Positions 17,905 to 26,109 of a DNA stretch of 64,000 bases are shown piece by piece (position 1 is the stretch's first letter; the number at the start of each line of letters is the position of its first letter). Location: contig CANMMP010000003.1 in NCBI GenBank assembly GCA_947499125.1, forward strand, positions 248,001-312,000. Direction: 5' to 3'. The notes beneath the pieces were generated by a model. It made no database searches. It worked only from the letters and a program-made list of their open reading frames with translations, and was not told the origin of the DNA. The stretch is from an uncultured Pontibacter sp. (GTDB lineage: Bacteria > Bacteroidota > Bacteroidia > Cytophagales > Hymenobacteraceae). The translations under genes were made by a program, and so were the position numbers.

Positions 17905-19002
17905 CTACTCTCCGGTTGTTAAGGTGGCGCTATCGAGTTGCGAGCGGTGGAAAGTTGCTTTTTCGGAAATTGGCTGGCCGTTCTGGTTAAACCACTCCAC
18001 AAAAGCATCAAACTTAGGTTCGTTCTCTTCCATCCAGGCGTCAAACTCGTCCGGGTTTCCTGCTTTCAATAGCCAATAATTATAAGCTTCAAAATGGTTC
18101 TGGTCCAGTAGCGTCTGGTGCCACTTGAATACTATGTTATCAAACTTCTTGTTGATCTCCTGCTTATAAAAGTTCTCTACAAAGTTGCTTCTGATCTGGT
18201 GCAGCGAGTTCAGGTCTATCTGCTTTGTGCCGGCAACCGACATGGCCAATACAGGCTCATAAGACAACATTCCGAAAGGCAGGCTAAAAGAGCTTTGCTT
18301 TTTACTGAAATTGATAACATTGTTTTTGCTGAAGCTGACACTGATGGTAGTGTCGGAAGTAAACTTTATCTCGCTTTTATAGGTGTCGTAAAGCATTTTA
18401 CTTATCTCGGTACTTCTTTCGGAATTAGGTTCCAGCATCCTGAAAAGCTCACCATATAGCATGCCCCATACTTCTTCTTCAGATGAGCCCAGGAACAGTT
18501 TGGCAGCCCAGTAGTAATTTGATGGGTGCAGAGGCGCCACAGCTATACCTTTCTCAAAATAAGTCAACGCTTTTTGTTCCTGTTGGCCTTTCAGCATCAC
18601 CACCCCCGACTCTAAGTATAAAGGACCCGAGTTAGGGAATTTCTTTAAACCTTCTTCATAGGTTTTAATGGCTTTCTCCCAGTTGCCCAGCATGTCGTAG
18701 CTGTTACCGCGGAGCTGGTAAATCTGGTCGAAAACCTTCTTGCTTTTTGTGATCTTGTTGGTTGCCTCCAGCGCCATTTTATAGTCGCCTTTCAGGTAAT
18801 GAGCCAAACCTATTTCGTAATGTATACCTGCGTTGTTGGGGTCCATGCTCAGGGCTTCGGTCAGCTTCTCTATCGAGGCATCGTATTCACCCTTATCCAT
18901 CAATTCTATGCCTGTGTTATAAAGCTCTTTAACACGCTCGGTCTGGGCAAACGCTGGAGATGAAAGTATAAAGCAGAGCAGCAGTATAAGTTTGGCTTTC
19001 AT
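17905..19002 (-). CDS. secreted TPR-repeat protein
   Basis: A 365-residue protein with a cleavable signal peptide (LILLLCFILSSPAFAQ) and several tetratricopeptide repeats over residues about 25-190, for example ELYNTGIELMDKGEYDASIEKLTEALSMDPNN. The C-terminal half (residues about 210-365) is not a TPR region and contains SEIKFTSDTTISVSFSK and a WFNQNGQPISEK tail. TPR domains mediate protein-protein contacts; periplasmic location is inferred from the signal peptide. It is divergently oriented from crtD and no operon partner is seen. Confidence 0.8.
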   Translation of the reverse strand: MKAKLILLLCFILSSPAFAQTERVKELYNTGIELMDKGEYDASIEKLTEALSMDPNNAGIHYEIGLAHYLKGDYKMALEATNKITKSKKVFDQIYQLRGNSYDMLGNWEKAIKTYEEGLKKFPNSGPLYLESGVVMLKGQQEQKALTYFEKGIAVAPLHPSNYYWAAKLFLGSSEEEVWGMLYGELFRMLEPNSERSTEISKMLYDTYKSEIKFTSDTTISVSFSKNNVINFSKKQSSFSLPFGMLSYEPVLAMSVAGTKQIDLNSLHQIRSNFVENFYKQEINKKFDNIVFKWHQTLLDQNHFEAYNYWLLKAGNPDEFDAWMEENEPKFDAFVEWFNQNGQPISEKATFHRSQLDSATLTTGE

Positions 19003-19154
19003 ATAAATTAAGTGAGAGATTATAGGTTAATGTTACATTAAATATAGTATAAAATATATGTAATACGAAGGCTGTAAAGCGAAATCCAAAAGTTGGATAA
19101 ACCTTTCGGGCAGATTTGAGTTTAGCACACAGAAATCTAAACTATAAAACAGGC

Positions 19155-20630
19155 ATGGCTACAGCTGTAGTTATAGGTGCGGGTATAGGTGGCATTGCAG
19201 CAAGCATCAGGCTGGCTGTTAAAGGCTATAATGTAACAGTGCTGGAGGCTAACGAAAGCTTTGGCGGCAAAATGCACGAGTTCTGGCTGGGCAAGTATAG
19301 GTTTGATGCCGGCCCTTCGTTATTTACGCTGCCGCAGCTTGTGGATGAGCTGTTTACATTGGCTGGCCGAAACCCTGCAGATTACTTTACTTACACCCGG
19401 CTAAACCCCATAACCCACTATTTCTGGCCCGATGGCAGCAACCTTAAAGCCTGGGCCGACCCGGATCAGTTTGCCAGCGAAGCAGAAAAGCAACTGGGTG
19501 TTCCACAGGAAACAGTAATAAATGCCCTGAACAAAAGCGCCCGGTTGTATAAAGGTACTTCAGATACTTTCCTGCATAAGTCGTTGCACAAGCTGGGTAC
19601 TTACCTAAGCACCGATGTACTGAAGTCGGTGCAGTGTTTGCCGGACCTTGGCCTGACATCTACTATGCACAAAGCCAACGAACAGCAGTTTAAAGATCCC
19701 CGGTTTGTGCAGTTGCTAGATCGGTTTGCTACCTACAATGGCTCCGACCCATACCAGGCGCCTGCTACGCTTAACATTATCCCACATTTAGAGCATGGCA
19801 TCGGTGCTTTTTACCCGAAGGGCGGCATTTATAGTATAGCCTCAAGCCTGGTGAGGCTGGCAGAAGAACTGGGCGTGCAGTTTAAGTATAACGAACCTGT
19901 TCAACAGATAATAGTAGAGAATGAGCGCGCCACTGGCGTGCAAAGTATAAATGGCAACTATAAATCTGATGTGGTAGTGAGCAACATGGATGTAATGCCG
20001 ACTTACCGCAAACTACTGCCTGATCAGCCAGCACCCGAAACTACTTTAAAGCAGCCACGCTCCAGCTCGGCCCTCATTTTTTACTGGGGCATTAAACAGG
20101 AGTTCCCGCAATTACACTTACATAACATATTCTTTAGCCAGGATTATAAAGCCGAGTTCGAGCATATCTTCAAGCATAAAACTATAAGCCCTGACCCAAC
20201 GGTTTATGTAAATATCACCTCTAAACTGGAACCTGACGATGCACCGCCTGGCCGCGAAAACTGGTTTGTAATGGTAAATGTGCCCCACAACCAAGGCCAG
20301 GACTGGCAACAACTAACTACCGTTACACGTGAAACCATACTGGCTAAGCTCAGCAAAATGTTAGGTGCGCCACTGCAACAACTGATAGAACACGAACAGG
20401 TACTTGACCCGCTAACTATAGAAAGCCAGACCTCTTCGTTTGCAGGTGCCTTGTATGGCAGTAGCTCAAACAATATGCTGGCAGCCTTTCTGCGTCATCC
20501 TAATTTCAGCAATAAGTTAAAAGGCTTATACTTTTGTGGCGGCAGTGTGCATCCGGGGGGCGGTATTCCGTTGTGTTTGCTATCAGCTAAAATTGTAGGC
20601 GACCTGGCTCCTAAACCTTTAAACTCATGA
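19155..20630 (+). CDS. crtD: carotenoid 3,4-desaturase CrtD (CrtI-type oxidoreductase)
   Basis: FAD-dependent desaturase of the phytoene desaturase/CrtI superfamily, 491 residues from the ATG at 19155 (a TTG at 19116 is also open but lies before the natural start). MATAVVIGAGIGGIAASIRLAVKGYNVTVLEANESFGGK is the dinucleotide-binding fold, and the C-terminal LYFCGGSVHPGGGIPLCLLSAK is the second flavin motif. CrtD assignment rests on the adjacent cruF, with which it overlaps by ATGA: the pair hydrates the 1',2' end and desaturates at 3',4' of acyclic or monocyclic carotenoid ends, as in saproxanthin, myxol or flexixanthin synthesis. Other pathway genes are not in the window. Confidence 0.85.
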   Translation: MATAVVIGAGIGGIAASIRLAVKGYNVTVLEANESFGGKMHEFWLGKYRFDAGPSLFTLPQLVDELFTLAGRNPADYFTYTRLNPITHYFWPDGSNLKAWADPDQFASEAEKQLGVPQETVINALNKSARLYKGTSDTFLHKSLHKLGTYLSTDVLKSVQCLPDLGLTSTMHKANEQQFKDPRFVQLLDRFATYNGSDPYQAPATLNIIPHLEHGIGAFYPKGGIYSIASSLVRLAEELGVQFKYNEPVQQIIVENERATGVQSINGNYKSDVVVSNMDVMPTYRKLLPDQPAPETTLKQPRSSSALIFYWGIKQEFPQLHLHNIFFSQDYKAEFEHIFKHKTISPDPTVYVNITSKLEPDDAPPGRENWFVMVNVPHNQGQDWQQLTTVTRETILAKLSKMLGAPLQQLIEHEQVLDPLTIESQTSSFAGALYGSSSNNMLAAFLRHPNFSNKLKGLYFCGGSVHPGGGIPLCLLSAKIVGDLAPKPLNS

Positions 20631-21301
20631 TCAAAACAATACTACAGCACGAAGTAAGCGACCGACCTGCCCGGAATGTTTGGTTCTGGGTTGCGCTGTT
20701 CGTACTGCTCATTTTTCATGCGGTAGGTTTCTGGGGACTTATTTACAGTGGCCGGCCAATGTACTTCCAGGAGCTTACGCCACTCAATTTGCTGCTTACA
20801 AACATCTTACTGTTTAGCCTGCACCGTGGCTGGAATGCCTCTTTTATAGTATTTGCTGTAGTGGCAGTTATAGTTGGTTTTATGGCCGAAGTGGTGGGCG
20901 TGCATACCGGCCTGCTGTTTGGCAGCTATAGTTATGGCGCAACGCTTGGGCTTAAACTATGGCAGGTGCCACTGCTTATTGGCCTTAACTGGCTGATGCT
21001 GGTGTACACCACAGGAACTATAGCTAACAGGCTTCCGCTAAATAAATGGCTAAAAGCAGGTGTTGGCGCCTCGCTTATGGTATTATTCGATCTGTTCCTG
21101 GAGCCGGTGGCAGTAGTGTTCGATTTCTGGAGCTGGACAGGTAACCAGATACCGCTGAGTAACTTTATAGGTTGGTTTATAGTTGCTTTTTTATTGCACT
21201 TGCACTACCAATTTGCGCACTTTACGAAACACAACCAGTTAGGGCCTTTCGTTTACCTGGTGCAGTTATTCTTTTTTATAGGTTTATACCTGCTTATTTA
21301 G
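20627..21301 (+). CDS. cruF: carotenoid 1',2'-hydratase CruF
   Basis: Membrane protein of 224 residues with about seven hydrophobic segments, matching the CruF/DUF422 family that adds water to the psi-end of gamma-carotene-type carotenoids. Conserved pieces are EVVGVHTGLLFGSYSYGATLGLKLWQVPLLIGLNWLMLVY, with the Glu/His residues in the first membrane blocks, and DLFLEPVAVVFDFWSW. The start overlaps the crtD stop by four bases, so the two are translationally coupled. Same-strand TetR gene 110 bases downstream. Confidence 0.9.
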   Translation: MIKTILQHEVSDRPARNVWFWVALFVLLIFHAVGFWGLIYSGRPMYFQELTPLNLLLTNILLFSLHRGWNASFIVFAVVAVIVGFMAEVVGVHTGLLFGSYSYGATLGLKLWQVPLLIGLNWLMLVYTTGTIANRLPLNKWLKAGVGASLMVLFDLFLEPVAVVFDFWSWTGNQIPLSNFIGWFIVAFLLHLHYQFAHFTKHNQLGPFVYLVQLFFFIGLYLLI

Positions 21302-21411
21302 GCAAAGGCTTGGAGGTGCTGCTAACTATCTATACTTTTGCAGATTAGCCAAATAATAAAAGTTACCGTAAGTATAGCACTAAAACGGGTAGCTTACCTT
21401 GTACATGCCAT

Positions 21412-22020
21412 ATGACATTTTTAGAAACCATACTGGAAGAGATTCTGCAGCTTTTTAAGCGCGAAGGCATAGAAGCCAACTCGGAGGCAGACATAATCCG
21501 GAAGCTGGACATAAGGCAGTCTACTTTCCATGAGCTGTTTGCTGACAAGAAAGATATGGTAATGCAGGTTACCCGCTACGATATAGAGCAGCGAAAGCGC
21601 AGACAGGACGAAATACTGGCAAAAGCGAACAATCCTGTTGAACAGATCATGTGCCTGCTACAGGACGGAATTAAATCAATGCGCGAAATAAACCCGGTGT
21701 ATATCATGGATATGCAGCAGTACCCGGATGCCTGGCAGTATAGTATAAATTACATCAGCGAAAATAACCAGCAGGTAAACGCCGAAATACTGAACCGGGG
21801 TGTTGTGGAAGGCTACTTCCGAAAAGACATAAACCTGCAGCTGGTTACTAAAATTATTTTTGAGCAGTTCATGATGATGATAAATCCGGCTGTTTTCCCG
21901 CCTACCAAATACGACCTGGCAGAATTGTTCCGGAGCATTTACCTGTACTATGTGCGCGGTATCTGTACCGACAAAGGCGGCAGGCAGGCCGAAGAGTTTT
22001 TTTCAAAGAACCACCTATAA
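21412..22020 (+). CDS. TetR/AcrR-family transcriptional regulator
   Basis: A 202-residue regulator with an N-terminal three-helix DNA-binding domain: ETILEEILQLFKREGIEANSEADIIRKLDIRQSTFHELFADKKDMV is the TetR helix-turn-helix, although less canonical than usual. The C-terminal ligand domain contains MREINPVYIMDMQQYPDAW, seen in Bacteroidota TetR regulators. It follows the carotenoid genes by 110 bases and has its own terminator at 22023. Control of the crtD-cruF pair is possible but no operator was identified. Confidence 0.8.
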   Translation: MTFLETILEEILQLFKREGIEANSEADIIRKLDIRQSTFHELFADKKDMVMQVTRYDIEQRKRRQDEILAKANNPVEQIMCLLQDGIKSMREINPVYIMDMQQYPDAWQYSINYISENNQQVNAEILNRGVVEGYFRKDINLQLVTKIIFEQFMMMINPAVFPPTKYDLAELFRSIYLYYVRGICTDKGGRQAEEFFSKNHL

Positions 22021-22022
22021 AC

Positions 22023-22055
22023 AAAAAGCCCGGACATATAGCCCGGGCTTTTTGT
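22023..22055. terminator. bidirectional terminator between the TetR gene and the thioredoxin pair
   Basis: AAAAAGCCCGG (22023-22033) pairs with CCGGGCTTTTT (22043-22053) around a short loop, with T or A tracts on both sides. It separates two convergent units. Confidence 0.85.
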
Positions 22056-22073
22056 TTATAGGTAAGACTATGG

Positions 22074-22316
22074 TTAGCTGATAGACACCCGCACCTTCTG
22101 TGTATAAGCGCGCAGGGCAGTTTTAAAGTCAGTGCCGTTATCTTCCATCTCATTCAGTATCCAGACGGCGGCCAGCACGTGCGTTAGTTGCTCGCCCTCA
22201 TCGCTGCCTTCTACTTCAATGGCAAGTGGCTGCTCGTCCACAATAGCAGCTTCAGCGGCCATCAGTTCGTCCAGCTTATAGTTTTCTACCAGTTTTTTTA
22301 TAGCAGGTATTTTCAT
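22074..22316 (-). CDS. small thioredoxin-linked protein (possibly DUF6952)
   Basis: An 80-residue acidic soluble protein, MKIPAIKKLVENYKLDELMAAEAAIVDEQPLAIEVEGSDEGEQLTHVLAA. It is encoded 2 bases after the thioredoxin-like gene on the same strand, so the two are surely co-transcribed. I associate this arrangement with a Bacteroidota family annotated DUF6952, but from memory only. No catalytic residues are recognised; it may be a partner or regulator of the thioredoxin. Confidence 0.7.
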   Translation of the reverse strand: MKIPAIKKLVENYKLDELMAAEAAIVDEQPLAIEVEGSDEGEQLTHVLAAVWILNEMEDNGTDFKTALRAYTQKVRVSIS

Positions 22317-22318
22317 AA

Positions 22319-22639
22319 TTAAGCGTCAAGTTTATGTATCAGTTCACGAACGGCTTCTTCCTTGCTGGCAGCTACTGAGTCTACCAACTGGCCGTTCTTG
22401 AAAATAGCGAAGAAAGGCAGGTTAGTTACACTTGCCAGTTTGCGTGCCTCGGGGCTTGTTTCAGCGTTCACATCTACAAAAGCCACATTCGTAAAAGTTT
22501 CGTCATCAGACATACGCTTAAACTTAGGCGAGAACAAACGGCAGCTACCACACCAATCGGCATAGTATTTTACCACCACCTTCTGGTTCGAGTTCAGTAC
22601 TTGAGTAAAATCGTTGTCAGTTGCTACTATTACAGCCAT
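22319..22639 (-). CDS. thioredoxin-family protein with WCGSC active site
   Basis: A 106-residue thioredoxin fold without a signal peptide, so cytoplasmic. The redox motif is WCGSC at residues about 29-33 rather than the classical WCGPC; Ser in place of Pro alters redox potential in known variants. The cis-proline loop NLPFF is present. Promoter: reverse-strand -7 box TACTTTTG (22695-22702) with CAA (-33) at 22725-22727. It precedes and overlaps transcriptionally with the 80-residue gene. Most likely an oxidoreductase for cytosolic thiols. Confidence 0.9.
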   Translation of the reverse strand: MAVIVATDNDFTQVLNSNQKVVVKYYADWCGSCRLFSPKFKRMSDDETFTNVAFVDVNAETSPEARKLASVTNLPFFAIFKNGQLVDSVAASKEEAVRELIHKLDA

Positions 22640-22694
22640 ATTTTTAGTTTTTATGATGTACGTAATACAGATTCGTTCTTTTAATAACTCCTGT

Positions 22695-22727
22695 CAAAAG
22701 TAAATGTTTCAACTTAAAGTAAGGCAA
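22695..22727 (-). promoter_or_regulatory. promoter of the thioredoxin pair
   Basis: Reverse-strand -7 box TACTTTTG (22695-22702), exact match, with a -33 TTG at 22725-22727 (spacer 22). Confidence 0.6.
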
Positions 22728-22896
22728 TAGATGCTATAGATTTAATTTATTCGTTTATAGGTTTGGTCTATAATGTTGGCGCTATGTATAACTGAAACTA
22801 TACTGCCCGCTTTAAAGTTATAGCTTAGAACAAATTAAGGTAGCAGATTTATAGGCATGTGGCAAAATGGATATCAAAATCTAGATGCCAATTTCG

Positions 22897-22904
22897 TATC
22901 TTTG
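22897..22904 (+). promoter_or_regulatory. -7 promoter box of prfA
   Basis: TATCTTTG, exact match to TAnnTTTG, 23 bases before the ATG at 22928. No clear -33 element. Confidence 0.6.
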
Positions 22905-22927
22905 CAGCCTAAAACCAGAGAAACACA

Positions 22928-24001
22928 ATGTTAGATAAGTTAGAAGCCATTAATCAGCGTTTTGAAGAGGTAAGCCAGTTGCTTATTCAGCCGGATGTGG
23001 TCAGCGACATGAAGAAGTATAAGGCGCTGAATAAAGAGTACAAAGATCTTGATAAGATTGTAGTTGAATATAAGAAGTACCTGAACATCCTGAGCAATAT
23101 CGATAACGCCAAGCAGGTAATTTCTACTGAAAAGGATGAAGATTTCCGTGAGATGGCGAAAGAAGAGCTTGATGAGTTGATGCCACAGCGCGATGCCATG
23201 GAAGAAACTTTAAAAGAGCTGCTTATCCCGAAAGACCCGAACGATAGCAAGGATATTATTATGGAGATACGTGCTGGTGCTGGTGGCGATGAGGCTTCTA
23301 TTTTTGCCGGTGACCTGTACCGCATGTATACCCGCTTTGCTGAAAAGATGGGCTGGCGTACCGAACTGATTGATGCGACGGAAGGAACATCAGGTGGTTA
23401 TAAAGAAATTATAGTTGGCATGTCAGGCGAAGACGTGTACGGTAAACTGAAGTTTGAATCGGGTGTGCACCGCGTGCAGCGTGTACCAGCCACCGAAACT
23501 CAGGGCCGTATCCATACATCAGTAGCATCAGTAGTTGTGCTGCCTGAGGTAGAGGAATTCGACATTGAGCTTGACATGAACGATATCCGTAAGGACCTTT
23601 TCTGTTCTTCGGGCCCGGGTGGTCAGTCGGTAAACACGACGTACTCGGCTGTGCGTTTAACACACTTACCAACAGGTTTGGTAGCCCAGTGCCAGGACCA
23701 GAAATCGCAGTTGAAGAACTTCGACAAAGCATTGGCTGTACTTCGTTCGCGTATTTACGAGCAGGAACTTGCCAAGAAACTGGAAGCCGAAGGTGCCCAG
23801 CGTAAGAGCATGGTAGGCGGCGGCGACCGTTCTGATAAGATCCGTACATACAACTACCCACAGGGCCGAGTTACTGATCACCGTATTGGTTATACCGTTT
23901 ATAACCTGCCTAACGTAATGGAAGGTGGCATAGACGATTTTATAGAAGAACTGCGTATTGCTGAAAACGCTGAACGACTGAAAGAAGGCGCAACAGCTTA
24001 G
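22928..24001 (+). CDS. prfA: peptide chain release factor 1
   Basis: Reads UAA and UAG stop codons and triggers peptidyl-tRNA hydrolysis. 357 residues, normal length. The stop-codon-reading tripeptide is PAT ([14 protein letters not shown], near residue 186), which identifies RF1 rather than RF2 (SPF). The catalytic GGQ motif is at about residue 231 in [24 protein letters not shown]. The frame is continuous, with no programmed frameshift. A single-gene unit between the promoter at 22897 and the terminator at 24029. Confidence 0.97.
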   Translation: MLDKLEAINQRFEEVSQLLIQPDVVSDMKKYKALNKEYKDLDKIVVEYKKYLNILSNIDNAKQVISTEKDEDFREMAKEELDELMPQRDAMEETLKELLIPKDPNDSKDIIMEIRAGAGGDEASIFAGDLYRMYTRFAEKMGWRTELIDATEGTSGGYKEIIVGMSGEDVYGKLKFESGVHRVQRVPATETQGRIHTSVASVVVLPEVEEFDIELDMNDIRKDLFCSSGPGGQSVNTTYSAVRLTHLPTGLVAQCQDQKSQLKNFDKALAVLRSRIYEQELAKKLEAEGAQRKSMVGGGDRSDKIRTYNYPQGRVTDHRIGYTVYNLPNVMEGGIDDFIEELRIAENAERLKEGATA

Positions 24002-24026
24002 AGATAAAATCAACTTTAAAGAGTTA

Positions 24027-24062
24027 AAAAAAAGGATGCAGCTATAGTTGCATCCTTTTTTA
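24027..24062 (+). terminator. terminator of prfA
   Basis: Twelve-base stem AAAAAGGATGCA / TGCATCCTTTTT (24029-24040, 24049-24060); the loop contains the common word CTATAGT. Confidence 0.9.
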
Positions 24063-24178
24063 TTGACGTAGGTTAATCTGTTTACTGGCTAAATGGTTAA
24101 ATTGCTGAAGTGTTAAGTATAGCCATACTTTATTCCATGTATTTATACTTAAGATCAACTAACACCTAATAACGAAAC

Positions 24179-25555
24179 TTGAAATACCTGCTTGCCATAT
24201 TGCCTTTGCTGTTACTGCTATCTGTAGTTGGGTGTGAGCCTAAAGACGAGATCATAACGACCGATGCGGATGCTATACTTTCGTTTTCGCAGGATACGGT
24301 TTTGTTTGATACCGTTTTTGTAACGCAGGGCAGTGTGACCAAGCGCTTAAAAGTATACAACCCGAACAAGAAGGCAGTTCGCATCAGCAACATTACCTTA
24401 GCCGGTGCCGAAGCATCGCCTTACAGCCTTATCATAAACGGGCAGGAAACAACTATAAAAAATAACCTGGAACTGCGCGGTCAGGATAGCCTATACATCC
24501 TGGTAAAAGTTAACATCAACCCGAACGAGACCAACCTGCCGTTTTTAGTAGCCGACTCTATACTTTTCGAAACGAACGGAAAGCAGCAGAATGTAAAACT
24601 GGTAGCTTACGGCCAGAATGCAGTATTTCATCGCAAAGAAACTATAGGCACCACCACCTGGACCAACGACCTGCCCCACGTGTTGCTCGACACGGTATTG
24701 CTGCAACAAGGCGCTACCCTGACCATAGAACCCGGTACGCAGGTATTTGCAGGCAGTAAAGGCATGCTGCTGGTAAATGGGACCTTACTCGTAAATGGCA
24801 CTCCCGAAAACAGGGTCAGCTTCAGCGGGTATCGCAGGGAGCCGGAATATGCGTGGGCACCCGGCCAGTGGGAAGGCATCCGGATACTGACCCAAAGCAG
24901 CAACAATAGTATAAAGTACGCCGATATTAAGAACACCACCTATGGCCTGCGTATTGGCAACCCCGGCAAAGCGGGTACTTTAGTGGAAGGCTGTATTATT
25001 TCGAATGCTTTCCTGGATGGTATCATCGCTTTTACCTCGGATGTGCGGGTAGTAAATACGCTTATTTATAACTGCGGCCAGATAGGTTTTGGCGGACTTG
25101 GCGGCGGAAGCTACCAAGTGCTTTATTCTACTATCGTAAACTATAACAACACGCTGCCCCGCCAGTTGCCAGGCCTTGTAATAACCGACTACGTTCCGGA
25201 TACCGAAATACAGAATATGCCAACCAGCCTCGAACTGGTAAACTCCATTATTTATTCGGATAACTATAGTATGGAAGATGAGCTGTTGCTGGATGTTACG
25301 AACTGGCAAAGCTTAACTATAAGCCACAACCTGCTGCGCACCCAAAAGTATAAAACTGAGCTAAACCAGGACAATAATATTCTGAACAAAGAGCCTGCGT
25401 TTTTAGAGGTTGGTAAGTATAACTTCAGGTTAGATACGCTCTCGGCGGGCAGCAATGCCGCTATGCCCCTGCCAACTATAACCACCGATCTTACCGGCAC
25501 CACCCGAAGCGCCACCCGCCCAGATATGGGTGCCTACGAGCGAACTATAGACTAG
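24179..25555 (+). CDS. right-handed beta-helix lipoprotein, function unknown
   Basis: A 458-residue lipoprotein starting at TTG (24179): only this start gives the signal KYLLAILPLLLLLSVVGC with a lipobox cysteine at about residue 19. An N-terminal Ig-like region (VTQGSVTKRLKVYNPNKKAVRISNI) is followed by a parallel beta-helix with repeated short turns (NSIKYADIKNTTYGLRIGNPG) and a C-terminal DMGAYE motif common in choice-of-anchor/Q-domain proteins. Probably outer-membrane-anchored; the substrate or binding partner is unknown. It stands alone, with no co-directional neighbour within 100 bases. Confidence 0.8.
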   Translation: MKYLLAILPLLLLLSVVGCEPKDEIITTDADAILSFSQDTVLFDTVFVTQGSVTKRLKVYNPNKKAVRISNITLAGAEASPYSLIINGQETTIKNNLELRGQDSLYILVKVNINPNETNLPFLVADSILFETNGKQQNVKLVAYGQNAVFHRKETIGTTTWTNDLPHVLLDTVLLQQGATLTIEPGTQVFAGSKGMLLVNGTLLVNGTPENRVSFSGYRREPEYAWAPGQWEGIRILTQSSNNSIKYADIKNTTYGLRIGNPGKAGTLVEGCIISNAFLDGIIAFTSDVRVVNTLIYNCGQIGFGGLGGGSYQVLYSTIVNYNNTLPRQLPGLVITDYVPDTEIQNMPTSLELVNSIIYSDNYSMEDELLLDVTNWQSLTISHNLLRTQKYKTELNQDNNILNKEPAFLEVGKYNFRLDTLSAGSNAAMPLPTITTDLTGTTRSATRPDMGAYERTID

Positions 25556-25681
25556 GTGTTAATTTTGAGTAACTGCGTTTTGTAAGGTCGAGTGAAGCGT
25601 AATTCAATATTACACTCAGTTTATACTTCCGGATCTTCGTACAGATTCATTTTAAAATAGTCACTCACTCAACGTTAAACT

Positions 25682-26101
25682 ATGTGGCATCAGAAAGAGA
25701 TACGTTTACCTGCTGTGCAACGGGGCTACCATTTAATAACCGACCTGATTGAGGCGCAGCTGCCGGAACTGGAAGATATTAACACAGGTATAGCGCACAT
25801 CTTTATAAAGCATACTTCTGCGAGCCTAACTATAAACGAGAATGCCGACCAAACTGTAAGGCAGGATTTTGAAAGCCATTTTAACCGGATGGTGCCTGAA
25901 AACCAGCCATACTACCGCCACACCTCCGAAGGCCCCGACGATATGCCAGCCCACCTGAAAGCCGCTATACTTGGCACCTCTGTTACAGTGCCTATAACAA
26001 AGGGCAGGTTTAATCTGGGTACCTGGCAGGGCATATACCTGTGCGAGCACCGCGACCATGCTTCCAAGCGCTGGCTTGTGGTTACATTGCAGGGAGAATA
26101 A
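25682..26101 (+). CDS. yjbQ: YjbQ-family secondary thiamine-phosphate synthase (UPF0047)
   Basis: A 139-residue single-domain protein of the UPF0047 fold. Motifs seen are FIKHTSASLTINENADQTVRQDFESHFNRMVPE, with the conserved HTSAS and NENAD blocks, and GTWQGIYLCEHRDHASKRWLV near the C-terminus, where the His/Glu residues form the presumed active site. Family members show weak thiamine-phosphate synthase activity; the physiological role is unsettled. It converges on the M43 protease gene 8 bases downstream. Confidence 0.92.
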   Translation: MWHQKEIRLPAVQRGYHLITDLIEAQLPELEDINTGIAHIFIKHTSASLTINENADQTVRQDFESHFNRMVPENQPYYRHTSEGPDDMPAHLKAAILGTSVTVPITKGRFNLGTWQGIYLCEHRDHASKRWLVVTLQGE

Positions 26102-26109
26102 AGTATAGC

